Assembly: GCF_007954425.1 (NCBI RefSeq) | Contig: NZ_CP042345.1 | Coordinates: forward strand, 2,354,001-2,418,000 | Source of the DNA: Novosphingobium ginsenosidimutans | Lineage (GTDB): Bacteria > Pseudomonadota > Alphaproteobacteria > Sphingomonadales > Sphingomonadaceae | DNA: 64,000 bases | Reading direction: 5' to 3' | Shown here: positions 54,681 through 63,326 of the stretch, in pieces | Numbering within the stretch: position 1 is the stretch's first letter | How the letters are laid out: each line of letters starts with the position of its first letter | Position numbers and translations under genes: made by a program | The notes under the pieces: model-generated | Seen by the model: only the letters and a program-made list of their open reading frames with translations | What the model was told of the DNA's origin: nothing | The model's database searches: none

Positions 54681-54944
54681 ATGTCCGCGCCGAAAGTCGA
54701 TATCTACACCAAGTGGGGCTGCCCCTTTTGCGTGCGCGCCAAGGCGCTGCTCGATGCCAAGGGTGTCTCTTACAACGAGATCGACATTACCTTCGGCGGC
54801 AAGGATCGGGATGAGATGCTGCGCCGTGTGCCCGGGGCCAGCACAGTGCCCCAGGTGCTGGTGGACGATCAGGCGCTGGGCGGCTGCGATGACATCATGG
54901 CGCTCGATTCCGCGGGCAAGCTTGACGCGCTGCTAGGCCTGTAA
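54681..54944 (+). CDS. grxC: glutaredoxin 3
   Basis: 87 aa, the usual length. Glutathione-dependent disulfide reductase with active site Cys14-Cys17 in WGCPFCVRAK. STVPQVLVDDQALGGCDDIMAL carries the cis-proline and glutathione-binding motifs. Starts with AGGAG upstream and is followed ten bases later by the nitrilase-family gene; the two and DUF1178 form a likely operon. Confidence 0.96.
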   Translation: MSAPKVDIYTKWGCPFCVRAKALLDAKGVSYNEIDITFGGKDRDEMLRRVPGASTVPQVLVDDQALGGCDDIMALDSAGKLDALLGL

Positions 54945-54953
54945 GCGCGCCCG

Positions 54954-55772
54954 ATGACCCGTATCGCTGTCTTGCAGACGACCACCGGGATCGACCCGGC
55001 GGCCAATGCACAGACCCTGGTCAGCGCGATCGGCGCGGCGGCGAGCGGCGGGGCCAGCATGCTGTTCACGCCCGAGATGTCCGGCCTGCTCGACCGCGAC
55101 CGGGCGCGCGGCAGCCAGCATATCGTGCCGGAAGGCCAGAACCCGGTCCTTGCAGCGGTGCGTGAAGCGGCCGCCGGGGCAGGGATCTGGGTTGCGCTGG
55201 GCAGTCTGGCCGTCGCGCGCGCGGATGGGCGCTGGGCCAACCGCAGCTTCACGATCGATCCAAACGGGGTGATCGCGGAGCGGTACGACAAGATCCACAT
55301 GTTCGATGTCGATCTGGCGACGGGCGAGAGCTGGCGCGAATCCAGCGCCTATGCCCCTGGTGAACAGGTGGTGACGGCCGATCACACGCCGCTCGGCCGG
55401 CTCGGCCTGACGATCTGTTATGACCTGCGCTTTCCGGCGCTGTTCGAGGCGCTGGGCCAGGCGCATTGCGATGCGATTGCCATTCCCGCTGCCTTCACCC
55501 GGCCAACCGGCGCGGCGCACTGGCACGTGCTGCAACGCGCACGCGCGATTGAGGCCAGCGCCTATGTCATCGCCGCTGCGCAGGTGGGCAAGCATGAGGA
55601 TGGGCGCGAGACCTATGGCCACAGCCTGGTGATCGACCCGTGGGGTGAGGTGCTGCTCGACCTGGGCGGTGAGGAACCCGGCCTCGGCTTTGCGGAGATC
55701 GATCCAGCGCGCATCGCCGAAGTGCGCGCGCAGCTCCCCAGTCTTGCCAATCGCCGGCCGATACACACATAG
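54954..55772 (+). CDS. carbon-nitrogen hydrolase (nitrilase superfamily, Nit-like)
   Basis: 272 aa. Cytoplasmic amidase of the nitrilase superfamily. The Glu-Lys-Cys triad is Glu41 (FTPEMSG), Lys113 (YDKIHMFDVDL) and Cys155 (GLTICYDLRFP). The KIHLFD-like motif and length place it in the Nit1/Nit2 branch, whose known role is removal of deaminated glutathione; next to glutaredoxin that role is attractive but inferred. Confidence 0.9.
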   Translation: MTRIAVLQTTTGIDPAANAQTLVSAIGAAASGGASMLFTPEMSGLLDRDRARGSQHIVPEGQNPVLAAVREAAAGAGIWVALGSLAVARADGRWANRSFTIDPNGVIAERYDKIHMFDVDLATGESWRESSAYAPGEQVVTADHTPLGRLGLTICYDLRFPALFEALGQAHCDAIAIPAAFTRPTGAAHWHVLQRARAIEASAYVIAAAQVGKHEDGRETYGHSLVIDPWGEVLLDLGGEEPGLGFAEIDPARIAEVRAQLPSLANRRPIHT

Positions 55773-55780
55773 GCCGCGCC

Positions 55781-56248
55781 ATGATCGTGTTTGACCTGAT
55801 CTGTCAGCCAGCCGGGCATCGCTTCGAAGGCTGGTTCGCTTCATCCGAAGCCTTTGTCGAACAGCAGCGGCGCGGGCTGGTCGATTGTCCGCATTGCGGT
55901 TCCAGTTCGGTTGCCAAGGCGCCTATGGCCCCGGCTGTGCCAAGAAAGGGCAATCAGGTGTCTGTCCCCGCACAGCCCGCCCAGGCCGCCCAAGTCGCTT
56001 CGGGCCTCCCGCCAGAAGCCTTGGCAGTCATGGAAAAGCTGGCAAAAATGCAGGCCGAAGCGCTCAAGCAATCGCGCTGGGTGGGCAAGGATTTCGCTGA
56101 AACGAGCCGTGCCATTCACTATGGCGAGCGCGAAGCCGAAGCGATCCACGGACAGGCGACGCTGGAACAGGCCACGGAACTCCTGGAAGAAGGCGTGGCC
56201 GTAATGCCGCTGCCGTTCCCCGTAGTCCCGCCCGATCAGGCGAACTGA
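55781..56248 (+). CDS. DUF1178 family protein
   Basis: 155 aa. The N-terminus MIVFDLICQPAGHRFEGWFASSEAFVEQQ and a CPHCGSSSV zinc-ribbon-like pair (with Cys8 as a possible further ligand) identify DUF1178, a family of unknown function common in alphaproteobacteria. The C-terminal part is helical with EREAEAIHGQATLEQATELLEEGVAVMPLP, also conserved. Nine bases after the nitrilase-like gene. Confidence 0.9.
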   Translation: MIVFDLICQPAGHRFEGWFASSEAFVEQQRRGLVDCPHCGSSSVAKAPMAPAVPRKGNQVSVPAQPAQAAQVASGLPPEALAVMEKLAKMQAEALKQSRWVGKDFAETSRAIHYGEREAEAIHGQATLEQATELLEEGVAVMPLPFPVVPPDQAN

Positions 56249-56285
56249 TTGCCAGCCCCGGCGCCGCGCCCTAAGGGAGGCGCGG

Positions 56286-56362
56286 GCGCCTGTAGCTCAG
56301 CAGGATAGAGCACCAGATTCCTAATCTGGGGGCCATGGGTTCGAATCCCGTCAGGCGCACCA
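56286..56362 (+). tRNA. tRNA-Arg (CCT)
   Basis: Acceptor arms GCGCCTG and CAGGCGC pair. The anticodon stem CCAGA/TCTGG holds the loop with CCT, the D arm is TAGCTCAGCAGGATAGAGC and the T loop TTCGAAT, and CCA is encoded at 56360-56362. 77 nt. Confidence 0.95.
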
Positions 56363-56363
56363 C

Positions 56364-56720
56364 TTAGGCGGCCATCTGCAGACTGCGCGCCGGCCCCCGT
56401 TTCCCACGCTCGCGTCCGCGCTCTGGCTCAGGCTTCTGCATCATGCGGTAGCCAAAGGTCACGCGTGAGGTGATGTGGAACTCCCCCACCTTGGCGCGCA
56501 GGCGACGCATGGTGTGGTAGACCATGTTCTCGGTAAACTCCGGCTCAAGCGAAGGATCGGGCCAGAGCCATTCGATCATCTCTTGCTTGCTGACTGGGTT
56601 GGGGCAGCGCAGCATCAACAGCAGCAGCGCCTCGGCTTCGTACTCGGTAAGTTTGACGGTAAATCCTGTAACCGTGCATTCACTCCGCAGATATTGCGGC
56701 CAGGTCATGCTCACCGCCAT
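56364..56720 (-). CDS. stand-alone winged-helix (OmpR-type) DNA-binding protein
   Basis: 118 aa. No receiver domain; the whole protein is one Trans_reg_C-like winged helix: FTVKLTEYEAEALLLLMLRCPNPVSKQEMIEWLW then a recognition-helix-like NMVYHTMRRLRAKVGEFHI and wing SRVTFGYRM. The basic end (RGRERGKRGPARS) may add DNA contact. Its stop is two bases from the tRNA-Arg 3' end, on the opposite strand, a common place for foreign DNA to insert, but there is no integrase. It diverges from ftsB across a GANTC-rich region. Target genes are unknown. Confidence 0.75.
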   Translation of the reverse strand: MAVSMTWPQYLRSECTVTGFTVKLTEYEAEALLLLMLRCPNPVSKQEMIEWLWPDPSLEPEFTENMVYHTMRRLRAKVGEFHITSRVTFGYRMMQKPEPERGRERGKRGPARSLQMAA

Positions 56721-57049
56721 GACCTTAGGCTCCCGACTGGCATTCTTGCGATCCCTGCGCCCCCGCAGTTATGGCGACCCGCTTTCGCCGATGGGGACTG
56801 CTGGCCGCTTCGCAGCGTGCTGCCAATCGATTGTGCGACGGATCGCTCAGGATTTACGGTAGTTCACCCGGAACAATCGGCGCTTGATGCTCTCAACAAA
56901 TCCAGCCGAAGTCATTCTGTAGCGGGGTTGATTTCGTACCAAGGGCAACTTGTTGATATTGATTCATTTTTCTGCTGCGCCCGGAAATTAGGACGAATCC
57001 TCATACTTTCCACTTGAATCGCTGAATCGAATATGATTCTAAGTTAACC
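56721..57049. other. 329-bp divergent spacer with five GANTC sites
   Basis: No gene is visible. The right half (56890-57049) is clearly less G+C-rich than the chromosome around it. Five GANTC sites lie within 79 bases: 56961, 56995, 57016, 57024 and 57035 (first base of each). GANTC is the CcrM methylation site of alphaproteobacteria, read by GcrA in cell-cycle promoters. A TTAA half-site, as in CtrA boxes, follows at 57044. The ftsB start is at 57050, so these sites overlap its promoter or leader. Confidence 0.65.
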
Positions 57050-57358
57050 ATGGGTGGGCGAAACGAACCGAACATAATCAGTCAGAACCTTCGGCAGGCA
57101 TCCCCCCTGTTTGCCCTGCTGTTCCTGCTCGGCCTGGCCCTGGCCGGACCCAGCGGCATCCTGGCCTGGAGCGAATACAACCGCACTCTGGCGGAAAAGC
57201 ACGCCCAGCTCGAAAAGTTGAAGGCCGAACGGGATGTGCTCAAGAACCGCGTTGCCCTGCTCAATCCCGACAATGTCGATCCTGACATGGCCGGCGAATT
57301 GCTGCGCAAGGATCTCAACGTCGTCCACCCCGACGAGATGGTGATCCTGCTCAACTGA
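57050..57358 (+). CDS. ftsB: septum formation initiator, FtsB/DivIC family
   Basis: 102 aa. Small bitopic division protein that joins FtsL and FtsQ at midcell. A cytoplasmic start is followed by one membrane helix (about 19-40), a coiled coil (EYNRTLAEKHAQLEKLKAERDVLKNRVALL, about 42-71) and a conserved end LLRKDLNVVHPDEMVIL. Length and order match FtsB. pdhA follows after 118 bases. Confidence 0.9.
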   Translation: MGGRNEPNIISQNLRQASPLFALLFLLGLALAGPSGILAWSEYNRTLAEKHAQLEKLKAERDVLKNRVALLNPDNVDPDMAGELLRKDLNVVHPDEMVILLN

Positions 57359-57476
57359 TCTGCAGCTGCGCCGCCATGGCGCGGCGGCCTGCTCAAAAAT
57401 ACGAATGCACCGGTTTCCCTTACGGCACTCCCGCCCTATAGGCGGCTGAAGAGGATTCCACCCCAGGGGACCACAA

Positions 57477-58547
57477 TTGGCCAAGAAACCGACTGCCGCG
57501 AAGGCTGCATCCGCCGCTGCCGATGAAGGCTTTGCGCTGCGCAGCCTGCAAGAAGCGCATGCCGCCAACAAGCGCTATGCCGCCAGCGATGAAGAGCTGC
57601 TGACCTTCTATGAACAGATGGTGCTGATCCGCCGCTTTGAAGAGCGCGCCGGCCAGCTTTACGGCCTAGGCCTGATTGGCGGCTTCTGCCATCTCTACAT
57701 CGGCCAGGAAGCCGTCGCGGTGGGGCTGCAATCGGCGCTCGATGGCGAAAAGGACAGCGTGATCACCGGCTATCGCGACCACGGCCACATGCTGGCCTAT
57801 GGCATCGACCCCAAGGTGATCATGGCCGAGCTGACCGGACGCGCCGCCGGCATTTCAAAGGGCAAGGGCGGGTCGATGCACATGTTCAGCGTCGATCACA
57901 AGTTCTACGGCGGTCACGGCATTGTCGGTGCCCAGGTGCCGCTGGGCGCGGGGCTGGCCTTCGCGCACAAGTATCGGGGCGATGGCGGCGTCTGCATGGC
58001 CTATTTCGGCGATGGTGCGGCCAACCAGGGCCAGGTCTACGAAGCCTTCAACATGGCGGCGCTGTGGAAGCTGCCGATCGTCTTCGTGGTTGAGAACAAC
58101 GGCTATGCCATGGGCACCGCGGTCAAACGCGGCTCGGCGGAGACTGAGTTCTACCGCCGCGGCACGGCCTTCCGCATCCCGGGTATGGATGTGAACGGCA
58201 TGGACGTGCTGGAAGTGCGCGCCGCTGCCGAAATCGCGCTCGACTATGTCCGCGCCGGCAATGGTCCGGTGCTGATGGAGCTCAACACCTATCGCTATCG
58301 CGGCCACTCCATGTCCGATCCGGCCAAGTATCGCAGCCGCGAGGAAGTGCAGGAAATGCGCGACAAGCACGACCCGATCGAAGCTGCCAAGGCCGAACTG
58401 CTGGCGCGCGGGATTGCCGAGGAGCGCATTAAGGATATCGACAAGCGGATTCGCAGCATCGTTGCCGAATCCGCTGATTTTGCAGAGAATTCACCGGAGC
58501 CTGAAATGACCGAACTCTACACCGATGTGCTGGTGGAGAGCTACTGA
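57477..58547 (+). CDS. pdhA: pyruvate dehydrogenase E1 alpha subunit
   Basis: 356 aa. Thiamine-diphosphate subunit that decarboxylates pyruvate. An Ala-rich N-terminal extension precedes [35 protein letters not shown], the phosphate/TPP motif [31 protein letters not shown] and the phosphorylation-loop region [15 protein letters not shown]. The start is TTG 57477 with AGGGGA upstream. Its stop overlaps the pdhB start by one base. Confidence 0.97.
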   Translation: MAKKPTAAKAASAAADEGFALRSLQEAHAANKRYAASDEELLTFYEQMVLIRRFEERAGQLYGLGLIGGFCHLYIGQEAVAVGLQSALDGEKDSVITGYRDHGHMLAYGIDPKVIMAELTGRAAGISKGKGGSMHMFSVDHKFYGGHGIVGAQVPLGAGLAFAHKYRGDGGVCMAYFGDGAANQGQVYEAFNMAALWKLPIVFVVENNGYAMGTAVKRGSAETEFYRRGTAFRIPGMDVNGMDVLEVRAAAEIALDYVRAGNGPVLMELNTYRYRGHSMSDPAKYRSREEVQEMRDKHDPIEAAKAELLARGIAEERIKDIDKRIRSIVAESADFAENSPEPEMTELYTDVLVESY

Positions 58548-59905
58548 TGGCGATCGAACTCAAGATGCCCGCCCTGTCCCCGACCATGGAAGAGGGGACG
58601 CTCGCCAAGTGGCTGGTCAAGGAAGGCGATACCGTCAAGTCGGGCGATATCCTGGCCGAGATCGAGACCGACAAGGCGACGATGGAATTCGAAGCCGTCG
58701 ATGAAGGCGTGATTGGCCAGATACTGGTTCCGGAAGGGACCGAAGGGGTCAAGGTCGGCGCAGTCATCGCTGTGATTGGGGAAGAGGGTGAAGCAGCTCC
58801 TGCCCCCGCTCCGGCAGCTCCCGCCGCTGCCGCTCCGGTTGAAGCGGCTGCACCGGTCGAGGCAGCTGAACGTCCGGCGCCGACGCCGCGCAAGGCCGAT
58901 CCGGCGATCCCGGCCGGCACCAACATGCAGGTCTCGACCGTCCGCGAAGCACTCCGCGATGCCATGGCTGAGGAAATGCGCCGCGACGACCGCGTCTTCG
59001 TGATGGGCGAGGAAGTGGCCGAGTACCAGGGCGCCTACAAAGTCACCCAGGGTCTGCTCGAGGAATTCGGGCCGCGCCGGGTGATCGACACCCCGATCAC
59101 CGAATATGGCTTTGCCGGGATCGGTGCTGGCGCGGCGATGGGCGGCCTGCGCCCGGTTATCGAATTCATGACCTTCAACTTCGCCATGCAGGCGATTGAC
59201 CACATCATCAACTCTGCCGCCAAGACCAACTACATGTCGGGTGGGCAGATGCGCTGCCCGGTGGTGTTCCGCGGGCCCAATGGCGCCGCCAGCCGCGTGG
59301 GGGCGCAGCACAGCCAGAACTATGGCCCGTGGTACTCCAATGTCCCTGGCCTGGTCGTGATCGCGCCTTATGACGCGGCCGACGCGAAGGGCCTGCTCAA
59401 GGCCGCGATCCGCTGCGATGACCCGGTGGTCTTCCTCGAAAACGAACTGGTCTACGGCCGCAGCTTCGAGCTGCCAGAACTGGATGACCACGTCTTGCCG
59501 ATCGGCAAGGCGCGGATCATGCGCGAAGGCAAGGATGTGACGATCGTGTCCTATTCGATCGGCGTCGGCCTGGCGCTTGAAGCGGCCGAAGTGCTGGCGG
59601 GTGAAGGGATTGATGCCGAAGTGCTCGACCTGCGCACGCTGCGCCCGCTCGACAAGGACGCGGTGCTGACCTCGCTGGCCAAGACCAACCGGCTGGTCGT
59701 GGCCGAAGAAGGCTGGCCGCAGTGCTCGATCTCGTCCGAAATCATGGCGATCTGCATGGAAGACGGCTTCGACCACCTCGATGCCCCGGTCCTGCGCGTT
59801 TGCGATGAGGACGTGCCGCTGCCCTATGCCGCGAACCTCGAGAAGGCCGCGATCATCGATGCGCCGCGGATTGCCGCTGCGGTGCGCAAGGTCTGCTATC
59901 GCTGA
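58547..59905 (+). CDS. pdhB: pyruvate dehydrogenase E1 beta subunit with lipoyl domain
   Basis: 452 aa. The first ~80 residues are a lipoyl domain ([22 protein letters not shown], lipoyl lysine in [17 protein letters not shown]), joined by a flexible Ala/Pro linker (85-125) to the E1 beta fold ([54 protein letters not shown]). The fusion of a lipoyl domain to E1 beta, instead of only on E2, is known for alphaproteobacteria. The E2 gene pdhC is not in the window. Confidence 0.97.
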   Translation: MAIELKMPALSPTMEEGTLAKWLVKEGDTVKSGDILAEIETDKATMEFEAVDEGVIGQILVPEGTEGVKVGAVIAVIGEEGEAAPAPAPAAPAAAAPVEAAAPVEAAERPAPTPRKADPAIPAGTNMQVSTVREALRDAMAEEMRRDDRVFVMGEEVAEYQGAYKVTQGLLEEFGPRRVIDTPITEYGFAGIGAGAAMGGLRPVIEFMTFNFAMQAIDHIINSAAKTNYMSGGQMRCPVVFRGPNGAASRVGAQHSQNYGPWYSNVPGLVVIAPYDAADAKGLLKAAIRCDDPVVFLENELVYGRSFELPELDDHVLPIGKARIMREGKDVTIVSYSIGVGLALEAAEVLAGEGIDAEVLDLRTLRPLDKDAVLTSLAKTNRLVVAEEGWPQCSISSEIMAICMEDGFDHLDAPVLRVCDEDVPLPYAANLEKAAIIDAPRIAAAVRKVCYR

Positions 59906-59968
59906 GGCCGGGCAGGGCGGGTGATCAGTTCATCTGCCCCGGATGGCTGAGTGCCATCATACCGTTAT

Positions 59969-59982
59969 CCGCGCTAGCGCGG
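59969..59982. repeat. short G+C-rich palindrome after pdhB
   Basis: CCGCGCTAGCGCGG is a perfect 14-base palindrome in the 120-base spacer between the convergent pdhB and tadE-like genes. It could end either transcript, but no T-run follows. Confidence 0.35.
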
Positions 59983-60025
59983 GAAGGGCTGCGAAATGTC
60001 GCAGTCGTCCCGCGCGCAGGCGCTG

Positions 60026-60481
60026 TCAGGCGATAAATACCGTCTGGGTGTAGGTAATCGGAATCGCGTCGATCCCGATGATGCCCAGCATCGATGGGAT
60101 GCTGTACTGCAGCTGGATCGTGCGCTCGCTCGCGCCGTCTACGCGGGTCGGAACCGAGGTAACGGTGGCTGTCAGGCGGCTGCCCTGCAAGCCATAGGGC
60201 GAGTCGGTGGCGACTTCCCGGGCATATTGCTCAAGCTGGGTATTCGTATCGCGCAAGGTCATGTTCGAACGGGCCGCGGCATCTTGGGCATCGGTAACGG
60301 CATAGCGCGCGACTTCGCCAGCAACCGAACGCAATGCATTATAGTTCTGCATGCCAATGCCGAACTGGAGCACGCCCAGCAGCATTGCCAGCATCGCCGG
60401 TCCGATCAGGGCGAACTCGACCGCAACCGATCCTTTCGAATCGCGGCGAATTGCCGGCAAGAAGGTGGATTTGTAGCTCAT
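60026..60481 (-). CDS. TadE-like pseudopilin-family protein
   Basis: 151 aa. Flp/Tad minor pilin-like. The short charged N-terminus and GSVAVEFALIGPAMLAMLLGVLQFGIGMQ (about 17-45), with a glutamate at the +5-like position, is the TadE signature. The rest is a periplasmic domain without cysteines. Its start overlaps the stop of the next TadE-like gene (ATGA). The secretion ATPase and prepilin peptidase of a Tad system are not in the window. Confidence 0.85.
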   Translation of the reverse strand: MSYKSTFLPAIRRDSKGSVAVEFALIGPAMLAMLLGVLQFGIGMQNYNALRSVAGEVARYAVTDAQDAAARSNMTLRDTNTQLEQYAREVATDSPYGLQGSRLTATVTSVPTRVDGASERTIQLQYSIPSMLGIIGIDAIPITYTQTVFIA

Positions 60482-60942
60482 GTCTGATTCACCAGGACAT
60501 AGCGATCAACATTGAAAAGAAGCGCGCTACCAACGCCAAACTGGGTCCAGACCGGGTTATAGGTATCGTCCAGCTGGATGAGAACGAAGTTGGCGACCTT
60601 GACCCCGACACAGGAACTAGCGCTGTTGACGAAGCTCGAGGCAGTGCCGCAGCGGAACTTCTGGGTGACCGTCACCTGCGATGAGTCAAGCCCGGTCTGG
60701 GCCACGATTACGTCCTTAAGGACAGCGCGCTTGTCTGCCGTATCGGGGGGCGCTGCCATGGCAATCGATGCCGCCTGCGCGGCAGCTTCCTGCAGTTCGG
60801 TCTGGCGGGCGACAATCTCCGATACCTGGAACGCGCCCAGGCTCATCAGGATCAGCACGGGTGCCACGATCGCTGTCTCGATCATAACTGCGCCGCGCTG
60901 GTTGCGGGCGAGCTGGCGAAGGGAATGCAAGGCCCGCATCAT
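60478..60942 (-). CDS. TadE-like pseudopilin-family protein (second copy)
   Basis: 154 aa. Same build as its neighbour: RNQRGAVMIETAIVAPVLILMSLGAFQVSEIV (about 14-45) is a TadE helix. The C-terminal part differs, with a Cys pair (FRCGTASSFVNSASSCVGVK), probably a periplasmic disulfide. Both ends overlap neighbours by four bases, so the three tad-like genes form one operon. Confidence 0.82.
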   Translation of the reverse strand: MMRALHSLRQLARNQRGAVMIETAIVAPVLILMSLGAFQVSEIVARQTELQEAAAQAASIAMAAPPDTADKRAVLKDVIVAQTGLDSSQVTVTQKFRCGTASSFVNSASSCVGVKVANFVLIQLDDTYNPVWTQFGVGSALLFNVDRYVLVNQT

Positions 60943-62546
60943 GCCACCAGTCGCACCGATGCCGGGCGCTCACCGATTTGCATGCCGCCGTCGCTATCGG
61001 GGGCGCAGAAATTGGTCAGGTTGGCCGAGCCGGTGATCCAGAACGTGTCGGAAACCAGCATGATGCAGCGGCTGCCGCTGCTCATGTTGCCGTTAATTTT
61101 GACTTCGCGGGACGGCATGTAAAGAATACCGTTCAAGTCAAGCGTGGCGTTACCGTTGATATCGAAGTCGCTGGTATTGTTTTTGTCGAAGAACAGCATG
61201 TTCTTCATTTTCGCTGCATCGCTGGCGCTGACGCCATAAGTTCCCGTCAATGTCGCTTCGCTGATGCCCGAAAGCGTGACGATCGAGGTGGAATTGATGC
61301 GAATGTCGTTCGAGCTGCCCGTCATCACGAACATCACGTTTGAACCTGATACCGCCCGGTTGTTGCCGAAATCGATCGAGCCGCTGATCCAGTAGATGCC
61401 GGGCTGGAACTGGGTGTCACAAGTGATGTTGATACCGGTGTAGACGCCAGGCAGCGGGCGGGCGATGCCATCGCTGGCGCCCGTCGTGACCGGACCCGTC
61501 ACCGTACCGATCGTGGTGGTGGTGGTGGTTACTGGACGCCGCCAGATCCGGTTCTGGCCGGATCCGCTCACGTTTTCCCAAGTACCGTTGGTTGGGCCAA
61601 CCGTAGTAGTACCAGGTGTCGGGGCAGTGTAATAGGTCGTGGTCGACGGGCCGGTGGTCGAATCGGACGGGGCCATGTAACCGGCCTGGCCAGAAGTGAC
61701 CGTAATGTTGGTGCCATTGCTGTTCGCGCCGCGCCGATACTCATACGTGATTACGGTGCGGACGGTCACAGGTGCGGTCCAGCTGGTCGTGCCGGTCGAG
61801 AATGTCGGGCAGCTATAGGTGCGCGAAGGCTGTCCGGCTGAGCTTGGCGCATCTAGGCCGGCGTAGGGGTTGGACAGGCCGGTCACAAATTCATGGATCG
61901 TGCCGTTGTTCGAGAAGGTATCCTCGATCCCGCCCGCCGAGACGATATCCCCTAGCTGGACCTCGGAATCGCCTGTTTCGACGATCGCCTGCGTGCCGGT
62001 GGAAAGCGCGCCAACCCCGCAGTTCGATCCGCCGGTGATCGCGTTCCCGAAGATGGCCGAGCGGTTCTCGGTCGGGTTCACCGACAAGATGCAGGTTCTG
62101 AAGGTCTGGCTTTGTGAGAATGTTGCAGTGGCGCTGGCCGCTACCACGGTATCGCCGCCCGTAATGAAGGTGGTAAAGGGCAGCGATTTGCTGGCCGTGG
62201 CCGTTACCTGGACAGCATTGTTGGTACCGCCATTGTAATTGCCAAGCGTCACAGTGGGGGTCGATGTCACACCACGGGTGGCGGCCAGGTTTGCGGTAAA
62301 CTCCTGCCTTGCACGCGATACATAGGTGCTTGAGCTGGTAGTGGAGCTACGCGCCCAGGCCCCGGCCAGTGCGGCCTGGTCAACTGCGAACTGAATCTCG
62401 CGTTTCCACATGTACCACTGCGCAAAATCGACCGCGAGGCCCGAGCTGCCGATCAGCGCCGGCATGCCGAGCGCGACGAGCATCGTGGCATTGCCACTGG
62501 TGCTGCGCTTTAACTTGCGCATGGTACGACGAATCGAAGCGATCAT
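60939..62546 (-). CDS. TadG-like Flp pilus assembly protein with beta-rich C-terminal domain
   Basis: 535 aa. The N-terminal TadG-like segment (SGNATMLVALGMPALIGSSGLAVDFAQWYMWKREIQFAVDQ, about 17-58) anchors it in the inner membrane. The rest is not the usual von Willebrand A domain: residues ~150-480 are rich in Gly, Ser, Thr and Asn, with a threonine-rich middle (TTTTTTIGTVTGPVTTG, PGTTTVGPTNGTW) and later repeated short strands (GNATLDLNGILYMPSREVKINGN) that look like a beta-helix. First gene of the tad-like operon. Exposed or adhesive function is only inferred. Confidence 0.75.
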   Translation of the reverse strand: MIASIRRTMRKLKRSTSGNATMLVALGMPALIGSSGLAVDFAQWYMWKREIQFAVDQAALAGAWARSSTTSSSTYVSRARQEFTANLAATRGVTSTPTVTLGNYNGGTNNAVQVTATASKSLPFTTFITGGDTVVAASATATFSQSQTFRTCILSVNPTENRSAIFGNAITGGSNCGVGALSTGTQAIVETGDSEVQLGDIVSAGGIEDTFSNNGTIHEFVTGLSNPYAGLDAPSSAGQPSRTYSCPTFSTGTTSWTAPVTVRTVITYEYRRGANSNGTNITVTSGQAGYMAPSDSTTGPSTTTYYTAPTPGTTTVGPTNGTWENVSGSGQNRIWRRPVTTTTTTIGTVTGPVTTGASDGIARPLPGVYTGINITCDTQFQPGIYWISGSIDFGNNRAVSGSNVMFVMTGSSNDIRINSTSIVTLSGISEATLTGTYGVSASDAAKMKNMLFFDKNNTSDFDINGNATLDLNGILYMPSREVKINGNMSSGSRCIMLVSDTFWITGSANLTNFCAPDSDGGMQIGERPASVRLVA

Positions 62547-62714
62547 GGCGCCCCCGCGAGTGGAATCGGTCTATTGCACGCTGGTTCTAGCCCAACGCTG
62601 GTTTGCACTCTTTGAAGGAAGCGGGTTAACATGGCGTTAGGCTGACGCGATCCGGGGCTTGCCTCATCGGCCCGGCGCGCGCAGAGGGCGCGGGCCTGAT
62701 CCGGAGCTGATCCC

Positions 62715-63302
62715 CTGTTCGAAGCGACCCTGCCCCCCGAAGTCCGCCTGGCGCTGGCCTATGCGCCGGCCGCGCACCGTCAAACCCAGCTCGCCGCCTT
62801 TGCGCTGGATGCGAAGCTGGCGGACATTGTTGCTGGCGCGCGTGAGGTGCTGTTGGCGCAGATCAAGCTGGCCTGGTGGCGCGAACGGCTGGCGGAGGAG
62901 CCAGCGTCTCGTCCTAGGGGGCAGCCACTGTTGGTGGCGCTGGCAACGTGGCGCGGCTCGACCGAACCCTTGCAGGCTCTGGTCGATGGGTGGGAGGCCA
63001 TGCTCGATCCGGATCAGCCCGACCTGCAGGCCCTGGCAGAGGCCCGCGCGGCGCTGGGGCGTGGTCTGGCTGAACAGGCGGGCCTGCCCGCGTCGGCACA
63101 AGCAGCGGGCGCGGCCCTGCACGGATGGAGCCTTGCCTCTTCTGAGGCAGGCGGGGAACTCCCCAAGCTCAGCCTCCCGCCCGAATTGCGGGCGCTCGCG
63201 GTGCTCCACGGCCTGGCCCGGCGGCGCAAAGGGCAGCTGCCGCTTCTGGAAGGGCCATTGGCCTTGGCAGCCGCGATCCGGATCGGCATGATAGGGCGCT
63301 GA
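62715..63302 (+). CDS. squalene/phytoene-synthase-like protein, start codon not normal
   Basis: 195 aa if started at CTG 62715. The text LALAYAPAAHR, AAFALDAKLADIV and LAQIKLAWWRERLAE is that of short proteins of the squalene/phytoene synthase superfamily (COG1562-like), without the DxxxD pairs of true CrtB, so it is probably not a carotenoid enzyme. The reading frame is closed by TGA at 62697, and between that stop and the conserved core there is no ATG, GTG or TTG. CTG 62715 has GGAG eight bases upstream. GTG 62847 would lose 44 residues. So a CTG start, or a gene that has lost its start, is likely. Confidence 0.65.
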   Translation: MFEATLPPEVRLALAYAPAAHRQTQLAAFALDAKLADIVAGAREVLLAQIKLAWWRERLAEEPASRPRGQPLLVALATWRGSTEPLQALVDGWEAMLDPDQPDLQALAEARAALGRGLAEQAGLPASAQAAGAALHGWSLASSEAGGELPKLSLPPELRALAVLHGLARRRKGQLPLLEGPLALAAAIRIGMIGR

Positions 63303-63326
63303 AACTACACGAGGAAAGGCTTGGCG

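Noticed and set aside
62659..63291. 210-codon plus-strand and 181-codon minus-strand frames over the squalene/phytoene-synthase-like gene
   Set aside because: Only the frame ending at 63302 has recognisable protein blocks (LALAYAP, KLAWWRERL).
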